DNA of 64,000 nt from Ligustrum vulgare (Eukaryota; Streptophyta; Magnoliopsida; Lamiales; Oleaceae). Positions 32,801 to 45,209 of the stretch are shown in pieces. The position numbers and the translations under genes are program-made. The DNA is taken from NCBI GenBank assembly GCA_963555705.1, contig OY743169.1, positions 8,618,014 to 8,682,013 of the forward strand. Reading direction: 5' to 3'. The notes under the pieces were generated by a model. It was not told where the DNA came from, did not search any database, and saw nothing but the letters and a program-made list of their open reading frames with translations. Position 1 is the stretch's first letter, and each line of letters opens with the position of its first letter.

Positions 32801-33099
32801 TAGATATTGTTTTGATTTTATTATGTAATATTATATAAGTTTTAATTTAATATATAAATGATAATTATTATAATATTATATTAATTAATTAACTAATTAA
32901 TACCTGATTTTTTATAAAAAAAAAAAAAATCTTAAGTTTGTTATATTTAAAAAGTGAAAGTTTTAGTTGTATAGTTTTGTACTTTTCCCTAAAAAAACCA
33001 TATTTTCAAACAAAACTTTTAACAAACAAAGTTATCGATATTGAGAACTCGTTTCGGTTTTTTAAAAATTAGTTTCAATTTTTTTTAAAAAAAAAAATC

Positions 33100-33495
33100 A
33101 ATTTGTTATGTGATTGATTTTTTGAATGTAAATTGAAAAAAAAAAAAAGAAGATAAAATATGAGAAGCAAATGACAATAATTTATTATTTAACTATATAA
33201 ATTGTCTTTTATTTTTTTATTTTCCCTTTTTAAAAGAAAATAAAAGTGTTATTTTAAAGTAGTTTATTATATTATGCCTTTATCTGATGTTGGTTCTATG
33301 AAAAAATCTTGCACAACAAGTTGCCTACATTAACTATTTATTTTTTACCAACATTTTTTTAAATTATTATTTCAAATTTCTAAGGGGATGTCAGGATGTC
33401 AGTCAATTGACATCGTTGACTGGCATCCCCTTTTTCTCTTGGAAATATGCGGCTCTCCATCTACAGTCGCATCATTTTAAATTTTTTTTTTTTTT
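33100..33495. repeat. AT-rich repeat block with imperfect hairpin
   Basis: The first part matches 36240-36400 (ttgaatgtaaattg ... ctgatgttg). The second (33300-33490) matches 35650-35820, with 'atatgcggct' followed by a T-run. Near 33387-33430 is an inverted repeat, GGATGTCAG...CTGGCATCC around GTCAATTGAC. No gene. Confidence 0.5.
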
Positions 33496-33602
33496 TTCCT
33501 TACTGTATTCGGCAATGATTTTTTGATTTGTGTCCACTTCAATAAGTGAGTATTTCATTTTGAGATAAGAATTTTCTCAATTTTGGTTTAACTGACCGTG
33601 AC
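33496..33602 (+). repeat. COP-A LTR, last ~105 bp, copy 2
   Basis: This matches the end of the COP-A 3' LTR (tttttgatttgtgtc ... gtttaactgaccgtgaca) and passes directly into R2 with no Helitron. It is the empty counterpart of the HEL-1 site. Confidence 0.85.
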
Positions 33603-35100
33603 ATTCAATTCATAAATATCGTTCAGGTGGAATTCCTTTATTGGGAGTGACATTTATGGACATGAGAGAGTTTATCACACCACCACACAGGTTGAATTCC
33701 ATTATTGAGAGTGATTCAATTCTTAAAAAGAGTTTTAGCAATATGATGTAACATGCACATATGAACTAATGAAAGGTGGTCTACCAGCATGTTTTTGTCG
33801 GTTAGGCAATCTTCGATAACATTATAACAATTATAAATTATTTTATTTATAGTTCGAGGTAAAATGTGTGATTGAAAAATAGAGAGACAAAATATGTGTG
33901 GTTAAAAAATAGTTTGAGAAATTATGTCTGTGTCCGGTAATAGTATAGAAACATGTTTATAAATCGATTTATAAATTGCACAATTTTTAAAAACACTTTT
34001 TAACTACACACATTTTCTCTATTCAATTTTTAATAACACATTTTGTCTAGAAAACATAAAAAAAATGTTTTTTAACTGTCATATAAATTATATGTTTGTT
34101 ATTAATTATAATAATTGCATTAAATAACATAGGTTAATACTCTGCCTAACTTGGTCTTTATTTCCAGTAGGTGTCACAAGACCTGCCGCTCATAATGTCG
34201 TACATATGTATTTGTTTGCTGATTTGTATATAGGAAGTAAAGAAGTGAACATTTTCGGGTTGGGTTCAATTTGATTCGATTATTGAGGGAATCGTAACCA
34301 AATGAAAACTTTCAATTTGATTTTCTTCAATTTCAAAAATCGAACAATTTCAATTTTGTTGCGGTTTTGGTTAGTTTTTGGACTACTTCGACTATGTTAA
34401 ACATTTGCAAAAATCAAAGTTAAATATATAATATAATAATAAAAAAAGCAACTAAACTTGAAAAAACATTTAATTAAAAATACAGCACCTAAATGAATGA
34501 AGAAAAAAAATCAACAAAACTTAAAAAAACAGCAACAGAATTTTAAATTAAAAAAAAATCTAAAATGAACAAAACAACGTCCAAATTGAAAAAAACAATG
34601 AAGTGAAAAAACTTTCAAACTATGAAAAAATACAAGGGAAAATCCACTTGTACATGCCTGTATCAATGAACAATTCGATGTACAAGTAGCATCCCTCAAA
34701 ATACAATCCAATGGGTTAATGGACTTTGGGAAGTGATATTCTTTGAGCTTGTTGACTAGTTGGACAACACAAATCTCCATACCACTTTTTAATCACACGC
34801 ATTTTTTCTCTTTACTTTTCAACCTTATAATTTACCCCGAAGACATAAAAAATACAAATTTTTAAACAAAACTTTTAACAAACAGAGTTATCGATTTTGA
34901 GAACCCATTTCGGTTTCTTAAAAATTAGTTTCAATTTTTTTTTTAAAAAAAATCAATTTGGTTGGTTCCGATTAGGTCGATTTAATTCTTATTTTTTTCT
35001 TCGAGGACGAACACTGCTCATAATTAGACCATCCAAATTCGCTAAGCAATCTATGATGCAGTTATTTCCTTATCAAAAATCGAAAAACAGAATAAATTAT
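33603..35100. repeat. R2: second copy of the triplicated segment
   Basis: It corresponds to R1 without the MUL-1 insertion and continues past R1's breakpoint with 'ttccgattaggtcgattta', a stretch also found in R3. From 35100 to 35640 the sequence is unrelated and AT-rich, with 'gtaatgttcttctgga'-like phrases resembling 46080-46600. Confidence 0.8.
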
Positions 35101-35639
35101 ATGATGCAGTTTTAAAATAAATATATTTAACTATGCTTCTTCAGGATCATTGATTCAATACTTTTCTGAAATATTGAAATTGTAATGTCATGCTCTTAAT
35201 GACCAAGTAATGTTCTTCTGGATTATTAACAATGATGTGTTACTTTGTGAGTAACAACATGATATATTATCAATTTAAAATTCATGAAAGAACATTTACA
35301 AATATTTAATTAGGTTAAAGAATATTTTATCATATAAATAGGATATGTATTTTTATATAAAAATTAATTACTAAACATAAATTAGGTAACATAATCTATA
35401 TATATAGAAGTTAACAAAATTGACTAAATCTTTTACCGACATGCCGAAGATACTAGACAAGCATGTGAAATCAACATATACAAAAATTAAGGTATAACAA
35501 TATGTGACCGAATTAGAAGGCGGAATTCTAAATAATACATGTCTGAATTCTAAATAACGTAGTGATTGTCCACAATAGAATTGAAAGAGCAAATGCAAAC
35601 TTATGATTGACAAACAAATATAAACTATACTATCTATGC

Positions 35640-35830
35640 TATATCTAAAAATGAAGAAGTCTTGCCCAAGAAGTTGTCTCCTTTCATTGTAAATTTTTTT
35701 TTTTTTTCAATTTGACATTCCCTTTTTTCCCTTAGAAATATGCGGCTGTCCATTTGACAGCCGCATTATTTTAATTTTTTTTTTTTTTTTTTTTTTTGCT
35801 TACTGTGTTTAGCAATGATGTTTTTTTTTA
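35640..35830. repeat. Hairpin-containing repeat, second copy
   Basis: This is related to 33300-33510. It holds a perfect 10-bp stem TGCGGCTGTC/GACAGCCGCA around 35740-35766, followed by a T-run of more than 20. The other copy has a degraded stem. Confidence 0.6.
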
Positions 35831-36401
35831 ACCAAATTATAATCTATACAAATTTTCTAATTACTTTTTAATCACACTTATTTTTTTCTCCACTTTTCAA
35901 CCACACATCTTATCTTGAAAAAAAAATCAATTTCTAAAATGAAAAAATCACACATCTTTTATTATTTGTTCCCCCTTTTTAAAAGAAAATAAAAGGGATA
36001 TTTTAAAGTAGTTTAATCTATTATGCCTCTATCTGATATTGATTTTATAGTTATTATAATTAACATTATTATTATAAGATGTATTTTATTTGTTTATTGT
36101 TCTTATTTTAATATTATTATAAATCATGTGTGTAGCTATCAGTATTAAAATTATGTTTTGATTATTATTATTTGTTATCTTTAATATTACAAATCATATT
36201 TTATAAATTATTCATCTTATATATTATTATTATGTGATAGGTGTTTTTGAATGTAAATTGAAAAACAAAAAAGTTAAAATACGAGAAGCAAATGACAGTA
36301 ATTTATTTTCCCCGTTTTAAATGGAAATAAAAGTGATATTTTAAAGTAGTTTAGTATATTATTATGCCTGTATCTGATGTTGATTTTATAGTTATCTATA
36401 C

Positions 36402-37214
36402 TAGGGATGGCAACAGGGCGGGTCGGGGTCGGGTCGGCGTGCTCCATGCCCCGCCCCGTCTCGGATAATTTGCCCCTTATCCGCCTCGTGCCCCTCTTAA
36501 AGCCGAGGCGGGTCCGGGGCAAGGCGGGTCAAAAAATCGCCACATTTAGTGAACCATTTATATTAGCGGAACATGACGAGTTTCATAAAACTAAACTATT
36601 TTGAATTAAAATCAAATCACGAGCTTCACAGACACACAAAAGGGTCCCTACTTAGTGAAAAAATTGGTTGTTGCCATTATACACTGTATCAATGAAATTC
36701 TTGAAGAAAGTAATTAACCATCTACACTGCAGTTTTCCTTGCTGCAACTAACAATGTTGGATTAGAGAGATATATAGTAAATTACACTACACTAGAGAAG
36801 GCTGAATTATTTTCCTTAGGAGATTGACTTATTTTCTTTAATCTTTCTTATCTGTTTTATGCTTCCATAATTCATTTATATATTCAAAGTCATTCCATTG
36901 AATAAATAATTTTATCTTGCCATTCACTAAAAATGAAGGAAATGCAGAATAAAATAAAGATTGAGAATAAAAATAGTGAATGATCTGTTGATTTCCACAC
37001 GGCATTGATTTGTTAATTAGTCAAGCATACCTCATTTTTTTTAAACTGGATATCGGGGCGGGGCAAAACAGGGCAGGGCGGGAGAAAACCGTCCACGCCC
37101 CTTTTAAAACGGGGCAAACCTTTTTTGCCTCATATCCGCCCCACATCCATTTATGTGGGGCGGTTATGCCCCCCTAATGGGTCACGGTTTTCACAGTTCG
37201 TTTTGTCATCCTTA
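36402..37214. mobile_element. hAT-3: 813-bp non-autonomous hAT element
   Basis: Termini TAGGGATGGCAA and the complement of TTGTCATCCTTA are flanked by a perfect 8-bp duplication ATCTATAC (36394-36401, 37215-37222). Both ends are GC-rich (GGCGGGTCGGGG and GGGGCGGGGC runs) while the middle is AT-rich, a layout shared with hAT-1. No transposase. Confidence 0.9.
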
Positions 37215-37719
37215 ATCTATACTCTATATGTTAAAACGGAAAAGTTCCCGTCCAATGCCCTTTTTTTTTCTTTAACTAACTTTGCACATCACACAAGGCA
37301 TTAATAATTGCTTGTGGAAAGTAATGTGTCAGTCGATGAAAACGGCGGAAACCAATTTCAATTTTTTTTTTTTTTTTTTTTTTTCATTTGATTTTTTTCT
37401 TTTTAGCCTCTGTTTGGTAAACATGTTTACAAACAAAATTTTTTCAACAAAATTTCTCAAATCACTTTTTAGCCACACACATTTTTTTTCTCTACTTTTG
37501 AACCACACATTTTATCTAAAAAAAAGAAAAAAAAAATGTTTTTAAAAACAAAACTTTTAACAAGAAATGCCTTAACTTTTTTGTCTTTATAATTTGATCT
37601 TTTGTAATGTGTCTTTCTTATTGTTTATTTTGTTATAATAATTTTTAATACACGTACAAGTATTAAATTTCGATCACACATTCTAATTGTAAAGAAAATG
37701 TGTTTAAAAAATGGACAGA

Positions 37720-38620
37720 AATTGTGTTTGGATAAAAAGCAGTTTGAGAAATTATGTTATTTTTAAATTGATTTATAAATTATAGTGATTGCATTAAAAA
37801 AAACATAAGCATATATTTATCTAATTTATGGAATGTCTATTCCAACTTGATATTCATTATTCAAAATATTATCTACTACACATTGTACAAAAATTTTACA
37901 AACCACGTTTTTTGAAATGACAGCTATCAAACATGAGGCTACTAATAACACTACAAATTATTTCAGAATTTAATGTTAAATGCATAGAAGTTTTTTAATT
38001 TGTGTTTAGATTATTTTGTTGATACATGCAGCAGAAAATGAGTTCAGAGAAAAAGTAATGTTTTTAGTAAGTGTAAATACAAAAAAATGGAGAGAAAATG
38101 TGTGTGGATAAAAAACTGTTTGAGAACTTATGTTATTTATAAATTGATTTATAAATTATAATGATTGCATTAAAAAACATAAATTTATATTTATCTAATT
38201 TATGGAATGTCTATGTCAACTTGATATTCATTATTCAAAATATCATCTACCACACATTGTACAAAAATTTTACAAATCACATTATTTGAAATGACGGCTA
38301 TCAAACATGGGGCTAATAATAACAAGACAAATTATTTCTAATATCAGTAAATTTTTTCAAAATGTAAGGTTAAAAGTAGAGAATTTTTTTGGTTAATTTG
38401 TAAATTATTTTATTGGTAAAGTGTGGCAGAAAATGAGTTTTAAAAAAAAAAATGATATTTAGAATAAGTTAAGAGAAAATATGTGTACTTAAAAAGTAGT
38501 TTAAGAAATTATTTGTTTATAAATTGATTTATAAATTGTAATAATTGCATTAAAAAAAAACATAAACTTATATTTATCTAATTTATGCAATGTTTATTTC
38601 ATCTTGATTTATTTCATTTT
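37720..38620. repeat. Tandem array of a ~375-bp unit, first block
   Basis: Two full and one partial copy with a period of about 374-380 bp, each containing 'ataaattgatttataaatt', 'gattgcattaaaaa', 'cataa...tatttatctaatttatg' and 'ccacacattgtacaaaaattttacaaa'. The same unit reappears at 41040 and 44627. No gene. Confidence 0.8.
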
Positions 38621-38624
38621 AAGC

Positions 38625-39160
38625 TATGGAAGGCGATCGCTTAGTTAAAAAAATCCGACCGTTGGCAGAATTTTTCAGAATCTTGCATGCACCTTTTCAT
38701 CCAAACTTTGCACTCTTTTGTGAAGAGTTGTATGAATCACGAATTGGGATGATGGAATTCTATAAATAGGCATAGAATTCATGGTTTTAAACATTTGATC
38801 ATACATTACATTGAGATTATCATCCCAAACTCTTGATTTTTTATACTTAGAATCTTTCAAATTTGTTCTCCTTGTTCCTATTCTTCAAATTTTTAATTGT
38901 GTTATTTGATACTTGGTTTGAGATTTGAAATTCCCTAAAATAAATTGTTTGGAGGCCCTTTAGCATTCTTTTTACGAGATAGCGCAAATTTAACTTTTAG
39001 GATGGCATTCTATGTGATTCAAGTCGTCTTCTTATTCTTCATTATTCTCTTTTTATATTATTGGTTCTTTGATTGTTTGATTTGTGTCTACTTCGACAAA
39101 CTGATATTTCACTTTAGAAATGAATTTTCTCAACAGTTTATGGCTTAACTGACCGTGACA
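38625..39160 (+). repeat. COP-A LTR, last ~530 bp, copy 3
   Basis: It matches the COP-A LTRs from 'ggcgatcgcttagtt' onward, with the TATA box at 38760-38769, and ends ...GACCGTGACA, passing straight into R3. The left part of the LTR is missing. Confidence 0.85.
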
Positions 39161-40690
39161 TTCAAATCATAAATATCGTTCAGGGAATTCCATTATTGGG
39201 AGTGACATTTATGGACATGAGAGAGTTTATCCCACCACCACACAGGTTGAATTCCATTATTGAGAGTGATTCAATTCTTAAAGAGTTTTAGCAATATGAT
39301 GTAACAACATGCACATATGAAAGGTGGTCTACCAGCATGTTTTTGTCGGTTAGGCTATCGTCGGTAACGCTATAACAATTATAAATTATTTTATTTACAT
39401 ATTTAGGTAAAATGTGTGATTGAAAAGTTGAGAGATAAAATATGTGTGATTAAAAAATAGTTTGAGAAATTATATCTGTGTCCGGTAATAGTATAGAAAC
39501 ATGTTTATAAACAGATTTATAAATTGCACAATTTTTCGAAACACTTTTTAACTACATATATTTTCTCTATCCAATTTTTAACAATACATTTTATCTAGAA
39601 AACACAAAATAAAACAAAACAAAAAATTGTTTTTTAGCCGCCATATAAATTATATGTTTATAAATTAGTTTATAAATTATAATAATTACGTTAATTTACA
39701 TAAGGTAATACTTTGCCTAACTTGGTCTTTATTTCCAGTAGGTGTCACAAGACCTGCCACTCATAATGTCGTACATATGTATTTGTTTGCTGATTTGTAT
39801 ATAGGAAGTATAGGAGTGAACATTTTTGGGTTGGGTTCAATTTGGTTCGATTATTGAGGGAATCGTAATTCGTAACCAAATGAAAACTTTCGATTCGATT
39901 TTCTTCAATTTCAAAAATCGAACAATTTCAATTTTGTTACGGTTTTGGTTTGTTTTCGGACTACTTCGACTATGCTAAACATTTGCAAAAATCAAAGCTA
40001 AATATATAATATAAAAAAAAAAAAGCAACTAAACTTTAAAAAAACATCTAATCAAAAATACAGCACCTAAATGAATGAAGAAAAGAAAAAAAAAAAAAAA
40101 TCAACAAAACTTAAAAAACAGTAACAGAATTTAAATAACAAAAAATCTAAAAATGAACAAAACAACGTCCAAATAAAAAAAAAACAATGCAGTGAAAAAA
40201 CTTTCAAACTATGAAAAAATACAAGGGAAAATCCACTTATACAGGCCAGTATACCTCAGTGTAGCAATGAACAGTTCGATGTACGAGTAGCATCCCTCAA
40301 AATACAATCCAATGGGTTAATGGACTATGGGAAGTGATATTCTTTGAGCTTATTGACTAGTTGGACAACACAAATCCCAATACCACATTTTAATCACACA
40401 TATTTTTTCTCTTCACTTTTCAACCTTATAATTTACTCCGAAGACATAAAAAAAAAACATATTTTTAAACAAAACTTTTAACAAACAGAATTATAGATTT
40501 TGAAAACCCGTTTCGGTTTTTTAAAAATCAGTTTCAATTTAAAAAAAAAAAAAAAAATCAATTTGGTTGGGTTCCGATTAGGTCGATTTAATTCCGATTT
40601 TTTTCTTCCGGAACGAACACTGCTCATATTTAGATTGTCCAAATTGGCTAGGCAATCAGTGATGCAGTTATTTCCTTATCAAAAAAAGAA
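39161..40690. repeat. R3: third copy of the triplicated segment
   Basis: It is collinear with R2 through 'gcagttatttccttatcaaaaa', with small indels in A-runs. Neither HEL-1 nor MUL-1 is inserted here. Confidence 0.85.
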
Positions 40691-41040
40691 AATAGAATTC
40701 TCTCTCTCGAGAGAGAGAGAGAGTCTCCTCCGAGAGTTTCTCGAAGGATTTCAGTCCCTCCTTGTGAGGCTTCTTCTCCGGATTTCTTTGGTCTTCGAGT
40801 CTTGTGGCGCAGTTGGCATCTTCTATACAGCTTTGGGCGATTTCTTCTCCAGGTCTCCATAGGTGGCTGGGGTTTGGTGGAGAGTGAGGGGGTATTCTGG
40901 GCTGATTGATGGTAGCGGATCAAGGCGAGATGTGGGCAAAATTGAGAGTTTTGTTGCGAATCCACTCGCAGGGGGCGATTTAGCGATGGGGGCGTTTTGG
41001 AGCAGATCTGGTGGATGCTTCCTTCCGGCTATTTATTGAG
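40690..41040. other. GC-rich island with GA/CT palindrome
   Basis: It begins with TCTCTCTCTCGAGAGAGAGA (a palindrome at about 40698-40717) and continues as about 330 bp of GC-rich, exon-like sequence inside AT-rich repeats. Neither strand has a recognisable protein; the frames (40500-40862 plus, 40648-40965 minus) have no known motif. It could be a captured exon or a 5' end of another element. Confidence 0.4.
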
Positions 41041-41636
41041 AGAATAACACTACAAATTATTTCAAATAATAGTAAATTTTTTCAGAAATTAATGTTAGAT
41101 GCATAGAATTTTTTTAGTTTGTGTTTAGATTATTTTGTTGATAAATGTGACAGAAAATGAGTTCTGAGAAAAAGTAATGTTTTTAGTAAGTGTAAAGAAA
41201 ATATTTGTGTATAAAAAGCAGTTTGAGAAATTATGTTATTTATAAATTATAATGATTGCATTAAAAATTATAAGCTTATATTTATCTAATTTATAGAATG
41301 TCTATTTCAACTTAATATCCATTATTCAAAATATCATCTACCACACATTGTACAAAAATTTTACAAATCACGTTATTTGAAATGATGGCTATCAAACATG
41401 GGTCTAATAATAACACGACAAATTATTTCAAATATTAGTAAATTTTTTCAGAACATAAGGTTAAAAGTAGAGAATTTTTTTTGGTTAATTTGTAGATTAT
41501 TTTATGGGTAAAGTGTGGCAGAAAATGAGTTTTAAAAAAAAAATAATGTTTTGAATAAGTTAAGAGAAAATATGTATGGTTAAAAAATAGTATAAGAAAT
41601 TATGATTTTTATAAATTGATTTATAAATTGTAAAAA
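41041..41636. repeat. ~375-bp tandem array, second block, interrupted by HEL-2
   Basis: This has the same unit as 37720-38620. The array continues at 44627-44720 after the Helitron, so HEL-2 sits inside a monomer. Confidence 0.8.
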
Positions 41637-41641
41637 TCTTC

Positions 41642-41644
<3 letters not shown>

Positions 41645-41721
<77 letters not shown>
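41645..41721. repeat. (TA)n microsatellite
   Basis: An uninterrupted run of TA dinucleotides, about 77 bp, at the 5' end of HEL-2. The frame across it on the minus strand (Ile/Tyr repeat) is an artefact. Confidence 0.95.
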
Positions 41722-41724
<3 letters not shown>

Positions 41725-42110
41725 GTTGTCACCAAAAAACACACATAATTTCGCGCCAAAAAAACTTTCTAAATTTGAAATTTTTTTGCTAAAAAATAGT
41801 ATATTAAATATTTTAGAAATTATTATTTTACATGTGTCATTAATTGCATTGGCATCCGTGCTATGCTGTTGATGTTGAATTGTATTGGCATCCGTGCTAT
41901 GCTATTAATAACATCAAAATATTATTTTATTATTATTCTTTTAATAATTATTGTATTGTTTTGAAATAGAAAAATATATAATATGGGTGTCAAATTAAAG
42001 ATCACGGTGAAAAGTTTAATGCAAGCTAACAAGTAAGAGCAAATTGTAAATATATTGTCCGTAAAATCATATCAAAAATTAAAGGTAAAGTTTTATTTTT
42101 CCTCAATATC

Positions 42111-44030
42111 TAATTCATTTCAAATTATATCATTTAAGTCCTATAATATTATCTATAATTAGTTAACTAAATTCATTTTGGTCATAGATGATTAATTTAA
42201 TAATTTTTGTTCTGATTTTTTCTCATCAAATTAAAATAAATAATAACTATACGAATTTTTAAGGCAAATTCAATTAAGTTGGGTTAATTTTACAAACTTA
42301 AGATTTTTTCAATTCATTCATCATTTTCATATTATTTCTATTTATTTACTGAATCTGTTCATTTTTCTATTTTTCATTATAAATTTAAATAACTAAAATA
42401 TGCAAAAATATATTACAAATTTTAACAATTAGTTCATATAATTCCATTAAACAATTGATCGATCAGTAATCTTTATTAAAATAATAATGTAATAATATGA
42501 ATAAAGAAAATGTCAATATGAAGGAAGAAGAATCAATTAATGTAACAATATATTTTAAAATTAATGATTATTTTTTTTGAAAAAAACACTTGAAATTAAT
42601 AATTAATGCTTAAAAATCAAATTATACCAAAAAATTCTATCCTACACCTCTTTTTGGGAAGAATATGATGAAGAACAATATATGAAAAAAAAAAAAAAAA
42701 GCATCGATCTTAATGAGAATATGTAAGTTGAGTTTTGTACAAGTATTGTATGAGTCTAATTTTCTAGTTCAAATATTTTTTTAAGAATGAAAATTTCATT
42801 TATTGAACGTTAATTCCAGAAATGAAATTGATATGCTCACGGTACAATATCTAAAACACTTAATTCATGGCTTGTTTTACCATAAAGAGATCAAACAATT
42901 CAACGGTTTACAATTTTATTAAAATATTAAAAAAATAATTATATGCCGTAAAAATTAGTGAAACTTTATTTTTTTATTTTATTAACATATATAGACAAAA
43001 AGACGCACTATATATATTTTATTTATATTTTCATTAATAATTTTTTTATTGACATATAGTTAAATATGCATTTAATTCTAATTCATTTCAAATTATATCA
43101 TTTAAGTCCTATAATATTATCTATAATTAGTCAACTAAATTCATTTTTAGTCATAGTTGATTAATTTCTGTTCTTTTTTTCTCATCAAATTAAAATAAAT
43201 AATAATTATACGAATTTTTAAGGAAAATCCCATTAAGTTGTATTAATTTTACAAATTTAAGATTTCCTCAATTCATTCATCATTTTTACATAATTTTTAT
43301 TTATTTACTGATTATGTTTATTTTTCTATTTTTCATTATAAATTTAAATAACTAAAATATGCAAAAATATATTATAGATTTTAACAATTAGTTCATATAA
43401 TTTCTATTGAACAGTTGACCGGTCAGAAATTTTTATTAAAATAATAATATAACAATATGAATAAAGAAATCATCAGTATGTAGAAAGAAGAATCAATTAA
43501 TGTAATAATATTTATTAAAATTAAGGATTATTTTTTTTAGAAAAACACTTGAAATTAATAATTAATGCTTAAAAAAATCAAGTTATACCAAAAAAATCTA
43601 TCCTATATACCTTTTTTTGGGAAGAATATGATGAAGAACAATATATGAAAAGAAAAGTGTTGATCTTAAGGAGAATATATAAGTTGAGTTTTGCACATGT
43701 ATTGTATGAACCTAATTTTGCAGTTCAAAAGTTTTTTTAAAAAAGAAAATTTCTTTTATTGAACATTAATTCTAAAAATGGAGTTGATATGTTCACGGTA
43801 CAATCCCTAAAACACTTAATTTATGGCATGTTTTCCCGTAAAGAAATAAAACAATTCAACGGTTTACAATTTTATTACAATATTAAAAAACTAATTATAT
43901 GCCGTAAAAATGGTGAAACTTTATTTCTTAATTTTTTAAACATATATAGACAAAAAAGACTCACAATATATATATTTTATTTATATTTTCATTAATAATT
44001 TTTTTATTTCAGATAATTAAAAATGCATTT
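42111..44030 (+). repeat. 968-bp tandem duplication within HEL-2
   Basis: Copy 1 (42111-43078) and copy 2 (43079-44030) align end to end with moderate divergence, both opening 'taattcatttcaaattatatcat' and including 'gaagaatatgatgaagaacaatatatgaaaa'. Both copies are non-coding. Confidence 0.8.
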
Positions 44031-45209
44031 AATTATGTTCAATTAAATGTATCGCATTTAAAAATTAAAAATTATTAATTATGTTAATGATCTCTTGAGT
44101 TGAATTCCATGTTTGTGCACCACAAATCTTGAAGTTGATTTTCACTTTCGTGCATCGTCAATATTGCTTAATTTGTTACATTTATTTATATATAGGACCG
44201 CATATATTTAATTAGTTACAATTACTTTATTTTATGTAAATTATAATATTATGCGTGTTATTATTTCTATTCACATTTATCAAAAATATTTGGACGAAAT
44301 TTTTTATTTATTCTATACAACATATATTTGAAAAATTGCATTATTTAATTTAAATTTGAGCAATTGTTTAAATATGTTTTGTCAATAGCAACTTTCGTGT
44401 ATCACACGGGTGTGAGCAACTACAAACTGTACAAATAATGTACTGTTTAAAGAGATTTTTCAAAATTGACGAGAATTGTAACTTATTTATATTTTGAGCA
44501 TTTGTAGGTAGTCTGTATTATTAATCAAAGCAATTATGTGTTCATTTTTTTCCCTATTTTGTAATGATATTTACAGTAAAATCATTTCATATTATTCTTC
44601 CGTGCAACGCACGGGTGTGATACTAGTTGCATTAAAAAAACATAAGCTTATATTTATCTAATTTATCCAATGTTTATTTCATCTTGATATTCATTATTCA
44701 AAATATAATTTATGCAATGCTTATAAACTAAAAAGAATTCTTTACCTTTTTTTTTTTTTTTTTGAGAAATTATATGTTTTTATACTATGGAAAGTGAAGA
44801 ATTGTTCGGTTAAACTTTCTATATAAATTTGTTATTTTTATATTTGTAAATTATTGTTCTCTTGGAATTTATAATTCTCTATTATGTTATCAATATTTTT
44901 TTGAATACAAATAATATTCCGATTTAAGTATATTATTTAGATTTAAGTATAAAAAACATATAATTAAACACACGTTTATAATTATTGTGATTGATTTTTT
45001 GAAAGAAATTTGAAGAAAATGTTAAATACGAGAGGCAAATGCAAAAAATGTGAATACTATGGTTAGTAATGAATTATATTTTTTAATCATTCTTAGTTTA
45101 AATAGTTGCTTAAATATTATTTGACATACAATTTTCAGTATATTTTATTTTTTACTTCGACATTGCATGTTGTTATATCTTGATAATTACTAGATTTACG
45201 TGACTATTT

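Larger units (their letters stand above)
29664..32989. mobile_element. MUL-1: Mutator-like non-autonomous element with minisatellite
   Basis: The ends GGGAAAATTACAC and the complement of GTACTTTTCCC are inverted. Similarity of the two ends extends, diverged, for about 95 bp to a TCAGGT(G/A)TTAAT block. The 8-bp TAAAAAAA is duplicated on both sides (29656-29663, 32990-32997); Mutator elements usually make 9 bp, so A-tract slippage or a hAT-type origin remains possible. R2 and R3 lack the insertion at the same place. MUL-2 at 58982 has the same ends and contents type. Confidence 0.75.
41637..44626 (+). mobile_element. HEL-2: 2990-bp non-autonomous Helitron
   Basis: The 5' end is A|TCTTCTTAATATATATA; the 3' end is the hairpin CCGTGCAACGCACGG, then GTGTGATACTAG|T. 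Joining the flanks (gtaaaaa + ttgcattaaaa) gives a sequence matching uninterrupted monomers at 38535 (gtaataattgcattaaaa) and 38160. It contains a long (TA)n run and two tandem copies of a 968-bp AT-rich unit. No coding sequence was recognised. Confidence 0.88.

Noticed and set aside
31376..32828. Tandem repeats considered as a CRISPR-like or telomeric array
   Set aside because: The units are contiguous without unique spacers and do not match plant telomere repeats. They fit a minisatellite.
41560..41742. Ile/Tyr repeat frame
   Set aside because: Translation of the (TA)n microsatellite.
44395..44430. Possible additional Helitron end (cgtgtatcacacgggtgtgag)
   Set aside because: It has hairpin-like similarity but lacks the CTRR terminus and lies inside HEL-2. 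It is at best an older relic.
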